NCBI RefSeq assembly: GCF_003985145.1
Contig: NZ_ML133521.1
Location: 62,001 to 126,000, forward strand
Length of the DNA stretch: 64,000 bases
From: Rhizobium anhuiense
GTDB taxonomy: Bacteria; Pseudomonadota; Alphaproteobacteria; Rhizobiales; Rhizobiaceae
Direction: 5' to 3'
Positions 23,789 to 31,831 of the stretch are shown piece by piece (position 1 is the stretch's first letter; each line of letters begins with the position of its first letter). Position numbers and translations under genes: made by a program. A model generated the notes under the pieces. It saw only the letters and a list, made by a program, of their open reading frames with translations. It ran no database searches and had not been told where the DNA came from.

Positions 23789-24784
23789 TCACTTCTTGGC
23801 GAAATTGGCGTTGATGCGCCGGGTCAGGTATTCGCCGGCGGTGATCGCCTCGTATTTGCCGAGCGGACCCTCAATGACGGCATCGCGGTTTGCCTGGCAG
23901 AAGAAGGGCAGGGACAGTCGGCGGCCCATGTATTCATTCTCGCGCGGCATACGCACCCGGTGCAGCGTCGACTGCAACTGGTCGTCCGACCAGCGCATCA
24001 GCATGTCGCCGATGTTGCAGGTGATATAGCCCTTGCGCGGCGGAACGTCCGTCCATTCCTTCAGGGCTGCATCCTTGCCCGGGCACACCTGGAGCCCGCC
24101 TTCGCCCTCCTTCTGGTGAAGAATGGTCAAGCAATCGAAGTCCGAATGCGCGCCGGCACGCCACGACGTGAAGTCTTCCGGCTTGGCGCCTTCCATCGAC
24201 ATGTAGTGGATGAGGCGCAGCGTCGATTGATATTGGTCCGAAGACGGGTCATGCGCCTTGGTGAAGAAATCCTCGGCAAAGCCCATCTTCAGCGCGAAGC
24301 AGGAGAGGATGCGCATGCCGAGTTCCCAGTTCTGTCGCTCGAAGCGGAGCATCTTTTCGCGGAAGCCCGGAAGATCGTCTTCGCTCGGCCACAGATTGAG
24401 GCGGATCATGTCCGGCAGGGTGAGCTGGAAGCTCTCCTTGTTATCCGGCGTACCGGTGGAGGGACGGACCTGCGCCCTGAACTCCCAGCCGGCATTGATG
24501 CCCTTCGGCATCGGGGTTTTCGCCTTAACCTCCACCGGCAGTTCGAAGAATGTCCAGGCCGTGTCGAAGGCCGCGTCAATATCGTCCTGGGCGATGCCGT
24601 GATTGTAGACCTGGAAGAAACCGATATCGACCGAGGCCTGCCAGAGTTCATCGGCGATCTCGTGCTTGCGGTGGTCGAAGTCAGAAAGGTCGATGACGGG
24701 GATTTCCCGGTCAACGGTCGTGCCCATGCCGCCGATGGTCGCTTCCTTGGCGAGTTCCGCGAGGGTGTCTGTCTGGATATTCAT
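23789..24784 (-). CDS. 2-oxoglutarate/Fe(II) oxygenase, isopenicillin-N-synthase-like
   Basis: 331 residues; ATG after AAGGAGAATAAT. N-terminal DIOX_N part (REIPVIDLSDFD, GFFQVYNHGI) and C-terminal double-stranded beta helix with the Fe triad: HSDFDCLTIL (His and Asp) and a later His in LHRVRMP; the 2-oxoglutarate Arg follows in the RRLSLPFF region. The family hydroxylates or desaturates small molecules. A probable xanthine riboswitch sits in its 5' leader, so a purine substrate is a real possibility; fungal xanthine dioxygenase is also an Fe/2OG enzyme but a different subfamily. Substrate unproven. Confidence 0.82.
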   Translation of the reverse strand: MNIQTDTLAELAKEATIGGMGTTVDREIPVIDLSDFDHRKHEIADELWQASVDIGFFQVYNHGIAQDDIDAAFDTAWTFFELPVEVKAKTPMPKGINAGWEFRAQVRPSTGTPDNKESFQLTLPDMIRLNLWPSEDDLPGFREKMLRFERQNWELGMRILSCFALKMGFAEDFFTKAHDPSSDQYQSTLRLIHYMSMEGAKPEDFTSWRAGAHSDFDCLTILHQKEGEGGLQVCPGKDAALKEWTDVPPRKGYITCNIGDMLMRWSDDQLQSTLHRVRMPRENEYMGRRLSLPFFCQANRDAVIEGPLGKYEAITAGEYLTRRINANFAKK

Positions 24785-24804
24785 ATTATTCTCCTTACGT
24801 GAGT

Positions 24805-24818
24805 GCCGGCGAACCGGC
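24805..24818 (-). promoter_or_regulatory. UUCG-loop hairpin between riboswitch and oxygenase start
   Basis: In the leftward transcript GCCGG-UUCG-CCGGC forms a 5-bp hairpin with a stabilising tetraloop, between the aptamer and the AGGAG ribosome site. It would bring the aptamer 3' strand close to the ribosome site. Confidence 0.5.
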
Positions 24819-24824
24819 GGTTGA

Positions 24825-24862
24825 GGAGCAATGTCCGGGCAGGGCCCGACTGCTTCTACTCC
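24825..24862 (-). ncRNA. Probable xanthine riboswitch (NMT1 motif), copy A
   Basis: Transcribed leftward: GGAGUAGAAGC, then AGUC-GGGC-CCU-GCCC-GGAC, then AUUGCUCC. P1 is GGAG/CUCC, P2 is (G)UCGGGC/GCCCGGA(C). The unpaired UAGAAGC and ACAUUG match my memory of the conserved NMT1-motif (xanthine-binding) core. The P1 3' strand CUCCU can alternatively pair with the downstream ribosome site AGGAG (24793-24797), which suggests that ligand binding frees translation of the oxygenase. The motif call rests on recall of the published consensus, not a covariance search. Confidence 0.75.
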
Positions 24863-24871
24863 GGATGGATT

Positions 24872-25666
24872 TCAGCCGTTTTTCGGCAGGCTCCAGGGAA
24901 AGAGGAGCTTCTGCGTCAGGACCACGGCCTGAAATAGCAAGAGCGACATGGCGGCGAGCAGCAGCAAGCCGGCCCAGGCCTGTGGCAGCTTGAACAGGGA
25001 GGTCGACAGTTGGATGAAATAGCCGACGCCGGCTTCGGATGCGCAGAACTCCGCAACCACGGCGCCGATGACGGCAAGCGTGATCGAGATTTTCAGCGCC
25101 GAGAAGATGTAGGGCACCGCAAACGGCAAGCGTATCTGGGTGATCTCGCGGAAGCCCGAGGCGCGCAGGCTTCGCGACAGCTCGATCAGATCCGGCGGGG
25201 TTGCCGCAAGGCCCGTTGCGGTCGAGACGACGAGCGGAAAAAAGGTGATGAGACAGGTGATAACGATACGTGGCGCATCGCCGGCTCCGAGCACGACGAT
25301 CATGATCGGCGCAATCGCCACCACCGGCGTCGACTGCACTACGACGAGCAGCGGATAGAGCGTTCGCGACAGGAATGGCGAGCGCATCATGACCACCGCG
25401 AGCGGAATGGCGATAAAGATGGACATCGCATAACCGATCAGCGCCACCCGCAACGTCGCGGCGATGTGCCCGATCCAGCGCTCGAAGCCGATGGAGGAGA
25501 ACGAGCCGAGGATCGCGCTTGGCGGCGGCAGCAGATAGGTCGGGATCGACAGGAGCCGCGCGACCGCTTCCCACAGCAGCACCGTGCCGATCAGGGCCGC
25601 GGCGGTCGCAATGCCCGGCAACGCCAGCACCTGCTTGAGGAGAGCAACCGGTGTGCGGCTCCGCAT
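24872..25666 (-). CDS. ABC transporter permease (NMT1/SsuC/TauC-type)
   Basis: 264 residues from ATG 25666, 5 bp after the ATPase stop. An in-frame extension upstream would overlap the ATPase gene. Six or so membrane segments; BPD_transp_1 features include the EAA loop (ASGFREITQIRLPFAVPYIFSALK, in part). It belongs to the permease group that pairs with NMT1/THI5 binding proteins (taurine, sulfonate, pyrimidine, purine uptake). Its operon is led by riboswitch copy B. Confidence 0.88.
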   Translation of the reverse strand: MRSRTPVALLKQVLALPGIATAAALIGTVLLWEAVARLLSIPTYLLPPPSAILGSFSSIGFERWIGHIAATLRVALIGYAMSIFIAIPLAVVMMRSPFLSRTLYPLLVVVQSTPVVAIAPIMIVVLGAGDAPRIVITCLITFFPLVVSTATGLAATPPDLIELSRSLRASGFREITQIRLPFAVPYIFSALKISITLAVIGAVVAEFCASEAGVGYFIQLSTSLFKLPQAWAGLLLLAAMSLLLFQAVVLTQKLLFPWSLPKNG

Positions 25667-25670
25667 GGCC

Positions 25671-26444
25671 TCACGCCGCCTGACGGGTGAGGAGGAGATC
25701 GCGGAGGTAATTGGAGAGGTCATGGATCGCCTTGTCCTTTGCAGTTTCAGGGCCGCGTGGCCGGCCGACGGGGACGGTGACTTCGGTCAGGATCGAGCCC
25801 GGACGTCCGGTCATCACCAAAACGCGGTCGGACAGAAGCGCCGCCTCACTGACGGAGTGGGTGATGAAGACCACGGTCTTCGGGCGTTGGGAAAAGATGC
25901 GCAGCAGATCGAAGCCCATCACCTCGCGTGTCAGGGCATCCAGCGCCGAAAAGGGTTCGTCCATCAGCAGGATATCCGGATCCATGAGCAGCGCGCGGGC
26001 GATGCCGACACGCTGCTGCATGCCGCCGGACAGTTCGTCCGGCAGGCGTTTCTCGAAGCCGGCAAGCCCGACCATGCTCAGCAATTCACCCGCCCGCCCG
26101 CGCTCCTCTGCCGTTACCCGGCCGGTCTTGTGGCGGGCGGGAAATACGACATTGTCTTCGACAGTCGCCCAGGGAAGCAGCGTCGGCTTCTGGAAGACGA
26201 TCCCGATGTCGTCACGCGGGGCCGTCACCGGGAGACCGAAGACGTCTACCGAGCCGGATGTCGGCTTCAACAGGCCGGCGATCATGCGCAGCAGGGTCGA
26301 TTTCCCGCAGCCCGAAGGGCCGAGGATCGAGACAAATTCATGCCGGGCCACATCGAAACTGACGTCTCGCAGGGCTTCCGTGCGCCCGGACCGAGTTTCG
26401 AAAACTTGTCCCAGCCTGTCGAAGCGGATAGCGGGCATCGCCAT
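25671..26444 (-). CDS. ABC transporter ATP-binding protein (NMT1/SsuB/TauB-type)
   Basis: 257 residues with Walker [11 protein letters not shown]-loop VFQKPTLLPW, signature LSGGMQQRVGIARAL, Walker B ILLMDEPFSALD and the switch His in VFITHSV. Sequence around GLLKPTSGSVDVFG and the SEAALLSDRVLVM segment is typical of the SsuB/TauB/NrtD clade. It energises the adjacent permease. Substrate is inferred from the riboswitch to be xanthine or a related purine. Confidence 0.9.
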   Translation of the reverse strand: MAMPAIRFDRLGQVFETRSGRTEALRDVSFDVARHEFVSILGPSGCGKSTLLRMIAGLLKPTSGSVDVFGLPVTAPRDDIGIVFQKPTLLPWATVEDNVVFPARHKTGRVTAEERGRAGELLSMVGLAGFEKRLPDELSGGMQQRVGIARALLMDPDILLMDEPFSALDALTREVMGFDLLRIFSQRPKTVVFITHSVSEAALLSDRVLVMTGRPGSILTEVTVPVGRPRGPETAKDKAIHDLSNYLRDLLLTRQAA

Positions 26445-26449
26445 CGAGG

Positions 26450-27434
26450 TTACTCCGTTACGGCGAAGGTGCGGTTGACCATGGTTTCCGGATCGAGCTT
26501 GGCCGGATCGATATCCTGCGCTTCAGAGACACGGCGCCAGGTTTCGGCGAGACGGGCGGCTTCGAAGCCGCCGAGGCCGTCCTTCTCCGTCACCTCGTTG
26601 AAGATCAACGGCAGCGTGTCCTTGAGCGAACCCTGGACGTCCTCCGAGCCGAGTTCCGGTACCATGGTGGTGACAGCGGCGGCAGCCTTCTCCGGATTGT
26701 CCTTGGCGAATTCGACCGATTTCTTGTAGGCGGCGATAAAGCGGGCGGCGACCTGCGGACGCTTGGCGAGGAAATCGTCGCTGGCGATGAGGGATGCGGA
26801 ATAGAGCTCGAGCCCGGCTGCCGACCATGGCAGGGCAACGATCTCCTTGCCAGCTTCCTTGCCTTGGTTGCTGTAGCGCGTCAGGTCGGTCATCCAGGCG
26901 ATGATGCCATCGGCATTGCCGGTCATCAGCATCGGGCCAAGTGCGCCGGGATCGGCTTTGATGAGCTTGATATCCGCCATGTCGATGCCGGCATCCTTGA
27001 GCACCAGCGGCAGGTAGACATTCGACGATGTGAAGGGCGACGTCGCGATCGTCTTGCCCTTGACGTCAGCGACGCTTGCGATCGAACCGCCCTTGGCGAC
27101 GTAGAAGGCATGCGGCCCCTTGTTGAACAGCGACATGACGGCGGTTACCTTGACGCCCTCATTGGCGCGCGCGGCCATCAGGGCGCCGATATCGGAAATA
27201 CCGATGTCGGAGGACGCCGAGGCAAGGCGCGATATGGCGTCGGTCGAGCCGCGACCGGAGGCGATCTCCACCTCAAGGCCGGCGTCCGAACAGAAACCTT
27301 CCTGGATACAGACGTAGATCGGCGTCGCCACCCGGCAGCCAATCGAGCTGAAAGATCACCTTGTCGGCGGCGGAGGCGGCGCCGGCAGAAAGGATTGCGG
27401 CAAGTGCATAAAAGGCAAGCTTGGTGCGGGACAT
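26450..27434 (-). pseudogene. NMT1/THI5-type ABC substrate-binding protein, frameshifted near 27330
   Basis: The N-terminus starts at ATG 27434 (AAAGGTCGACCC upstream) with a signal peptide MSRTKLAFYALAAILSAGAA, then ADKVIFQLDWLPGGD. In family members the next residues are like K-(A/T)-P-IYV. Here the reading frame breaks: TPIYVCIQEGFCSDAGLEV continues in another frame and runs intact to TAA at 26450. The DNA fits loss of about five bases (GGTGGCGA/CGCCGATC). The rest of the protein shows no other damage, so the lesion looks recent, or it is a sequence error. Without this protein the transporter should be inactive. Confidence 0.8.
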
Positions 27435-27655
27435 GGGTCGACCTTTCGCAATTGGTGTTCGATTTTTAAGGACGGATAGTGATCGGCGACGCGCTCCGGA
27501 TCGAAGCCATCTGCGACGAGCCCGGCAATTGCGCAATCGCGTTTTTCAGGGCGCTTGCTGGCCAGGCATACAAAACAACGCTGCGCGCGAAGATGATCAG
27601 GTCCAGCGTCGATCTCTGCGGATTTCGGGGCGAGATCACTGGTTTTTCCCTGCAT
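27356..27655 (-). CDS. Small Cys-containing protein directly behind riboswitch B
   Basis: Up to 99 residues from ATG 27655; the leader GAGAGGAUGUCCUA is the ribosome site enclosed by the riboswitch expression platform, which argues that this ORF is really translated. It contains CFVCLASKRPEKRDC and then IAGLVADGFDPERVADHYPSL, a compact fold-like stretch with a possible metal-binding Cys trio. The Pro-rich last ~25 residues overlap the start of the binding-protein gene in another frame and may be artefact. Family not recognised. Confidence 0.5.
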   Translation of the reverse strand: MQGKTSDLAPKSAEIDAGPDHLRAQRCFVCLASKRPEKRDCAIAGLVADGFDPERVADHYPSLKIEHQLRKVDPCPAPSLPFMHLPQSFLPAPPPPPTR

Positions 27656-27684
27656 TAGGACATCCTCTCGACAGGTTTACCCGT

Positions 27685-27725
27685 CGAGCAATGTCCAGAA
27701 CCGAGGCTCAGACCGCTTCTACTCG
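27685..27725 (-). ncRNA. Probable xanthine riboswitch (NMT1 motif), copy B
   Basis: Transcribed leftward: CGAGUAGAAGC, then GGUC-UGAGCC-UC-GGUUCU-GGAC, then AUUGCUCG. P1 is CGAG/CUCG and P2 is GAGCC/GGUUC with GUC/GGAC; the core UAGAAGC and ACAUUG are identical to copy A. The P1 3' strand is also the 5' arm of a competing hairpin CUCGACGGG/CCUGUCGAG (loop UAAA) that holds part of the GAGAGGA ribosome site. Ligand-stabilised P1 would therefore open the site (predicted ON switch) for the small ORF and the NMT1 transporter operon. Confidence 0.78.
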
Positions 27726-28217
27726 CAGGTCGTTTGTCTCATGAATATCCGGCGTTCTGCAAGATTTTAAACGCTTCAATTCTTGTGCTGAAAAAACAGG
27801 CGAAGTCCACGGCATTGAGATCGAAGTGGGCAGGATCGTCAATTATGTGATTGAAATAACAGAAACAATTTCTCTGTAATCGAGCGGTCCGGCGGCTGAA
27901 AAATAAGCGTTCTAATATTTAGAGCGCTTAGCTCGTAATTTTCTTGCCGCACCTTCAGCTGGCATCTGCGTTTTCCGGCGCATTTTTCTTGTGAGCGACC
28001 CGCATCTGGACAGTTTCCATTGCCTCCTTCGTATGCAGGCGATCGCCCAGACGACCATGAATTGGCGTTTCAGCCGTAGTCGAGAAGGGCTTCGAGGCCG
28101 TAACGTTTACGATTGAGCTGCTTCAAGGGCAGGCGTAAATATGCTCCGCCATGAACCGTCGAGGCGCGGCCAGTCTAGAATTGCCTTGCGATCGTTCGTT
28201 CACGAAGCCCGCGCCGC
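27726..28217. other. Long intergenic region between riboswitch B and the VOC remnant
   Basis: About 490 bp without a supported gene. The part at 27740-27960 is A/T-rich relative to the surroundings and should contain the promoter of the NMT1 operon. From 27960 to 28217 there is scrambled coding-like sequence with stops in all frames, consistent with decayed genes next to the VOC fragment. I cannot name the source of that stretch. Confidence 0.45.
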
Positions 28218-28349
28218 CTGCTCCAGAGTGGTGAATTCGATGGCGGCCACGGGCGGTATGCCTATTATGACACGGTGCCCGATCTCGGCGTGATGATCGA
28301 GTTGCTGGAATTCGACAGCGACAAGGAAGCCCAGCCGAAACACGCCTGA
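28218..28349 (+). pseudogene. C-terminal remnant of a VOC/glyoxalase-family protein
   Basis: In one frame the DNA reads LLQSGEFDGGHGRYAYYD, then TVPDLGVMIELLEFD and a TGA stop at 28347-28349. This is the end of a vicinal-oxygen-chelate protein: the Glu in IELLE is the usual last metal ligand. Nothing upstream provides the N-terminal ~120 residues or a start codon, so the gene is a 5'-deleted remnant. It ends 4 bp before the converging nadC stop. Confidence 0.65.
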
Positions 28350-28353
28350 CGGG

Positions 28354-29253
28354 TCACAGGACCTGTGCAATCCGTTTCGGGCCTGCTACCGCTGTGGACG
28401 CGGCCGCGACGAAATCGAGCCCGATATCCAGTACCGGCGCGCTGTGCGTCAGCCATCCAACGGAAATGAGATCGACGCCGGAGGCCGCGATCGCGGCGGC
28501 CGTTGCCGGCGTGACACGGCCGGATGCCTCGGTGATGGCCCGGCCGGCGACGATGGCGACCGCCTCACGCAGCTGATCCGGCGTCATATTGTCGAGCAGG
28601 ACGGCGTCGACGCCGGTCTCCATCGCTTCACGCAGCTGATCGAGGGTGTCCACTTCGACCTCGATCTTCACCATATGGCCGACGCCGGCCCGCGCCCGGC
28701 GGATCGCCTCGGCGACGCCGCCGGCGATGGCGACGTGATTGTCCTTGATCAGCACCGCGTCGTAAAGGGCGAAACGGTGGTTCATGCCGCCGCCGGCCCG
28801 CACCGCATATTTCTCCAGCGCCCTCAACCCCGGCGTCGTCTTGCGCGTGCAGGCGACGGAAGCCTTGGTGCCCCTGATGGCGGTGGCAATCCCGGCCGTC
28901 ACCGTCGCAATGCCCGAGAGATGGCCGAGAAAATTCAGCGCGGTGCGCTCGGCGCTCAGCAGACCGCGCGACGGGCCTTCGATGGTGGCGATCACGTCAC
29001 CCGGCTTGGCCGCATCGCCGTCCTGGAGATGGCGGCGCATGACGATCTCCGGATCGACGAGGGAAAAGGCCAGTTCCGCGGCATCGAGGCCGGCGATCAC
29101 GCCCGGCTGCCGGGCGGCCATCACCACCGTCGAGCGGTGATCTGCAGGGATGACCGAGGCCGAGGTGATGTCGCCGGCAAGACCGAGATCTTCGAGCAGC
29201 GCTTGCCTGACCAAGGGTTCGACGATCAGGCGCGGAAGGGGAACGAGGCTCAT
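28354..29253 (-). CDS. nadC: Nicotinate-nucleotide diphosphorylase (carboxylating)
   Basis: 299 residues; ATG 29253 overlaps the nadB stop by one base. QPRTase features: [19 protein letters not shown], the Arg/Lys set in [18 protein letters not shown] and [20 protein letters not shown], and VDAVLLDNM / EASGRV phosphate-binding strands near the end. It makes nicotinate mononucleotide from quinolinate and PRPP. It is the third gene of nadABC. Confidence 0.95.
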   Translation of the reverse strand: MSLVPLPRLIVEPLVRQALLEDLGLAGDITSASVIPADHRSTVVMAARQPGVIAGLDAAELAFSLVDPEIVMRRHLQDGDAAKPGDVIATIEGPSRGLLSAERTALNFLGHLSGIATVTAGIATAIRGTKASVACTRKTTPGLRALEKYAVRAGGGMNHRFALYDAVLIKDNHVAIAGGVAEAIRRARAGVGHMVKIEVEVDTLDQLREAMETGVDAVLLDNMTPDQLREAVAIVAGRAITEASGRVTPATAAAIAASGVDLISVGWLTHSAPVLDIGLDFVAAASTAVAGPKRIAQVL

Positions 29254-30794
29254 CAGGCACTCCTTGCAAGGGAATAGGGCGGGGTCGCGCGGGCGATCTC
29301 CAGCACTTGGGAAAGGCGCATCCGGCGGCGGTTTGCATCGCCGAGCTTCAGCGGAAAATCGGTGCGGGCATGGGCGCCGCGTGATTCCGTCCGCAAGCTG
29401 GCGAAAACCGCGATCGAGAGCGCGACGATGGCCGGATCGGCGGCAGGGCTGTTCCCTTCGGCAAGCGGCAGCAGGGCGGCGATGGCGCCATGAATGGCGC
29501 CGGCATTGCGCAGCACGCCGAGATGGCGCGAGACGATCGACCGGACGAGCGATGCATCGGCAGGCACCGGCAGGCTCTCGGTGAAGGCGCTTCCGGCAGC
29601 ACTTGCGGGCATGCCCGATATGTCGCGTGCCGCCCGCATGCCCATCACAGCCGCCTCCAGCAGCGAATTGCTGGCAAGCCGGTTGGCGCCGTGCAGGCCG
29701 GTCGAAGCCGCTTCGCCTGCGACCCAGAGACCGGGCACCGAGCTGCGGCCATTTGCAACCGTGGCCACGCCGCCCATGTGATAGTGAACTGCCGGGCGTA
29801 CCGGGATGAGGTCTTTTGCCGGATCGATGCCGGCCTCGCCGCAAAGGGCGGCGATGACGGGAAAGCGCGTGGCAAAGCGGTGGCCGAGAGCAATGCGGGC
29901 ATCGAGGAAGACTTTGCCGCCGCGGGCAATTTCGGCGCTGATCGCCCGCGCCACCACGTCGCGCGGCGCAAGCTCGGCGCCTGGAGTGCGGGCCATGAAA
30001 CGGTCGCCTCGTTCGTTGACGAGCAAGGCCCCCTCGCCGCGCACCGCCTCGCTGATGAGCGCCAGCGGCCTGCGGCGGGAATCGAGTGCTGTCGGATGGA
30101 ACTGGACGAATTCCATATCGGCGAGATCAGCGCCCGCCCTTGCCGCAAGCGCGATCCCCTGGCCGAAATTGCCCATCGGATTGGTGGTGGCGTCGTAGAG
30201 CCCGCCAATGCCGCCGGTGGCGAGCACCACCTTCGATGTCGGCAGAATGGCAGCCCCGTTCGCGGTCGCGCAGAGCAGGCCGGCGACCTTTTCGCCTTCC
30301 ATCAGAATCCGCCGCGCCTCGAAGCCTTCGAGGACTGTTATCACAGGTGTTTTCATCACCGCCTCGATCAGCGCGGCGATGATCGCAGCACCCGACCCGT
30401 CGCCTTCGGCATGGACGATGCGGCGGCGGTTATGGGCCGCCTCCAGCCCGAGCGACAGTTGGCCGGCGGCATTCCGGTCGAAACGCACACCGGCTCGCTC
30501 CAGCGCGGCAATTGCAGCTGGTGCTTCGGCAATGATGCCGGCGGTGGTCACGGGATCGCAGAGCCCGTCACCGGCGGCAAGCGTATCGGCAAGGTGCAGC
30601 GCCGCGCTGTCGTCGGCGCCCATGCTGGCGGCGATGCCGCCCTGCGCCCAGGCGCTCGACGTCTCCGCGCCAAGGGCGGCGCGGGTGACGATCACCGAGG
30701 GTTCGGGCGCCAACGTCAGTGCGGTCATCAGCCCCGCAAGGCCGCTGCCGACGATCACCGTGCGTCCGGCCAGATGCTCGAGGACCTCGGTCAT
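29253..30794 (-). CDS. nadB: L-aspartate oxidase
   Basis: 513 residues; stop and start codons overlap with both neighbours. N-terminal FAD site [25 protein letters not shown], the active-site region with [10 protein letters not shown], the FAD-binding HYHMGGVAT and [26 protein letters not shown] (in part). It oxidises L-aspartate to iminoaspartate for NadA. The C-terminal helical domain is somewhat short but intact. Confidence 0.95.
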   Translation of the reverse strand: MTEVLEHLAGRTVIVGSGLAGLMTALTLAPEPSVIVTRAALGAETSSAWAQGGIAASMGADDSAALHLADTLAAGDGLCDPVTTAGIIAEAPAAIAALERAGVRFDRNAAGQLSLGLEAAHNRRRIVHAEGDGSGAAIIAALIEAVMKTPVITVLEGFEARRILMEGEKVAGLLCATANGAAILPTSKVVLATGGIGGLYDATTNPMGNFGQGIALAARAGADLADMEFVQFHPTALDSRRRPLALISEAVRGEGALLVNERGDRFMARTPGAELAPRDVVARAISAEIARGGKVFLDARIALGHRFATRFPVIAALCGEAGIDPAKDLIPVRPAVHYHMGGVATVANGRSSVPGLWVAGEAASTGLHGANRLASNSLLEAAVMGMRAARDISGMPASAAGSAFTESLPVPADASLVRSIVSRHLGVLRNAGAIHGAIAALLPLAEGNSPAADPAIVALSIAVFASLRTESRGAHARTDFPLKLGDANRRRMRLSQVLEIARATPPYSLARSA

Positions 30795-31762
30795 ATAGCC
30801 AGCATTCTCTCGACGGCGCGGCGCGCAGCCACGGCAATTGCCGGATCGACCGTCACCTCGTGGCGGTTTTCCTCAAGGGCGGCGCGGATATTGGCAAGCG
30901 TGATCCGCTTCATATGCGGGCAGAGATTGCAGGGGCGAATGAACTCGACATCGGGATGGTGCACAGCGACATTGTCGCTCATCGAGCATTCGGTGAGCAG
31001 CACGACACGCGCCGGCTTCTGCCTGCCGACATAGTCCGACATGACGGCGGTGGAGCCGGCGAAATCGGCTTCGGCCACGACGTCGGGCGGGCATTCCGGA
31101 TGGGCGAGCACCGTTACGCCGGGATGGTTTTCACGCAGCTGGCGCACGTCCTCGGCGGTGAAGAGTTCATGCACCTCGCAATGGCCATGCCAGGCGATGA
31201 TCTCGACATCCGTCTCGCGGGCGACGTTGCGCGCCAGATATTCGTCCGGGATCATCAGCACCTTCGGCACGCCGAGCGATTCCACGACCTGTTTGGCGTT
31301 GCCGGATGTGCAGCAGATGTCGGAGGCGGCCTTCACCGCGGCCGATGTGTTGACATAGGTGATGATGGGCACGCCGGGATGGGCCTGGCGCAGCAGCGCA
31401 ATATCCTCGGGCGTGATCGAGTCCGCCAGCGAACAGCCGGCGCCGAGATCGGGGATCAGCACGGTTTTTTCGGGGTTCAGCAGCTTGGCGGTCTCGGCCA
31501 TAAAATGTACGCCGGCCAGCACGATGACATCGGCATCAACCTCGATCGCCTTGCGGGCGAGCGCCAGACTGTCGCCGACGATATCGGCCACGCCGTGGAA
31601 GATCTCCGGCGTCTGGTAATTGTGCGCGAGAATGACGGCGTTGCGGCGGCGCTTGAGCTCGAGGATCGCGTCGACGTCATTTTCGAACGTCATCCATTCG
31701 GCTTTGGGAATGACGCGGCTGACGCGCTCATAGAGCGAGGATGCGGAAACAGGATAATTCAT
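30791..31762 (-). CDS. nadA: Quinolinate synthase A ([4Fe-4S])
   Basis: 323 residues. The three pseudo-symmetric domains are present, with [33 protein letters not shown] (in part), a cluster Cys in GAGCSLAD and the C-terminal [10 protein letters not shown] that carries another ligand. It condenses iminoaspartate with dihydroxyacetone phosphate. It is the first gene of the operon. Its ATG is 15 bp downstream of the nearer NrtR-type operator, so a bound repressor would block initiation. Confidence 0.95.
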   Translation of the reverse strand: MNYPVSASSLYERVSRVIPKAEWMTFENDVDAILELKRRRNAVILAHNYQTPEIFHGVADIVGDSLALARKAIEVDADVIVLAGVHFMAETAKLLNPEKTVLIPDLGAGCSLADSITPEDIALLRQAHPGVPIITYVNTSAAVKAASDICCTSGNAKQVVESLGVPKVLMIPDEYLARNVARETDVEIIAWHGHCEVHELFTAEDVRQLRENHPGVTVLAHPECPPDVVAEADFAGSTAVMSDYVGRQKPARVVLLTECSMSDNVAVHHPDVEFIRPCNLCPHMKRITLANIRAALEENRHEVTVDPAIAVAARRAVERMLAI

Positions 31763-31776
31763 GACCGGCTCCTAAT

Positions 31777-31795
31777 TATGCTCTCTTTGAGCATA
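31777..31795. promoter_or_regulatory. NrtR-type operator, proximal site
   Basis: TATGCTC-tcttt-GAGCATA: a perfect 7-bp inverted repeat just upstream of nadA. Centre at 31786, 34 bp (about three helical turns) from the second site. Confidence 0.8.
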
Positions 31796-31810
31796 TCATA
31801 GGCAAAGAGA

Positions 31811-31829
31811 TATTCTCACAGTGAGCATA
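31811..31829. promoter_or_regulatory. NrtR-type operator, distal site
   Basis: TATTCTC-acagt-GAGCATA: the same repeat with one arm mismatch. It lies between the nrtR-like stop and the proximal site, so the pair should allow cooperative binding of two dimers. Confidence 0.75.
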
Positions 31830-31831
31830 TG

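Noticed and set aside
28354..29844. NadC read as a 496-residue protein from an upstream start
   Set aside because: The extra part is a shadow of nadB; nadC has its own ATG at 29253 giving the usual ~300-residue enzyme.
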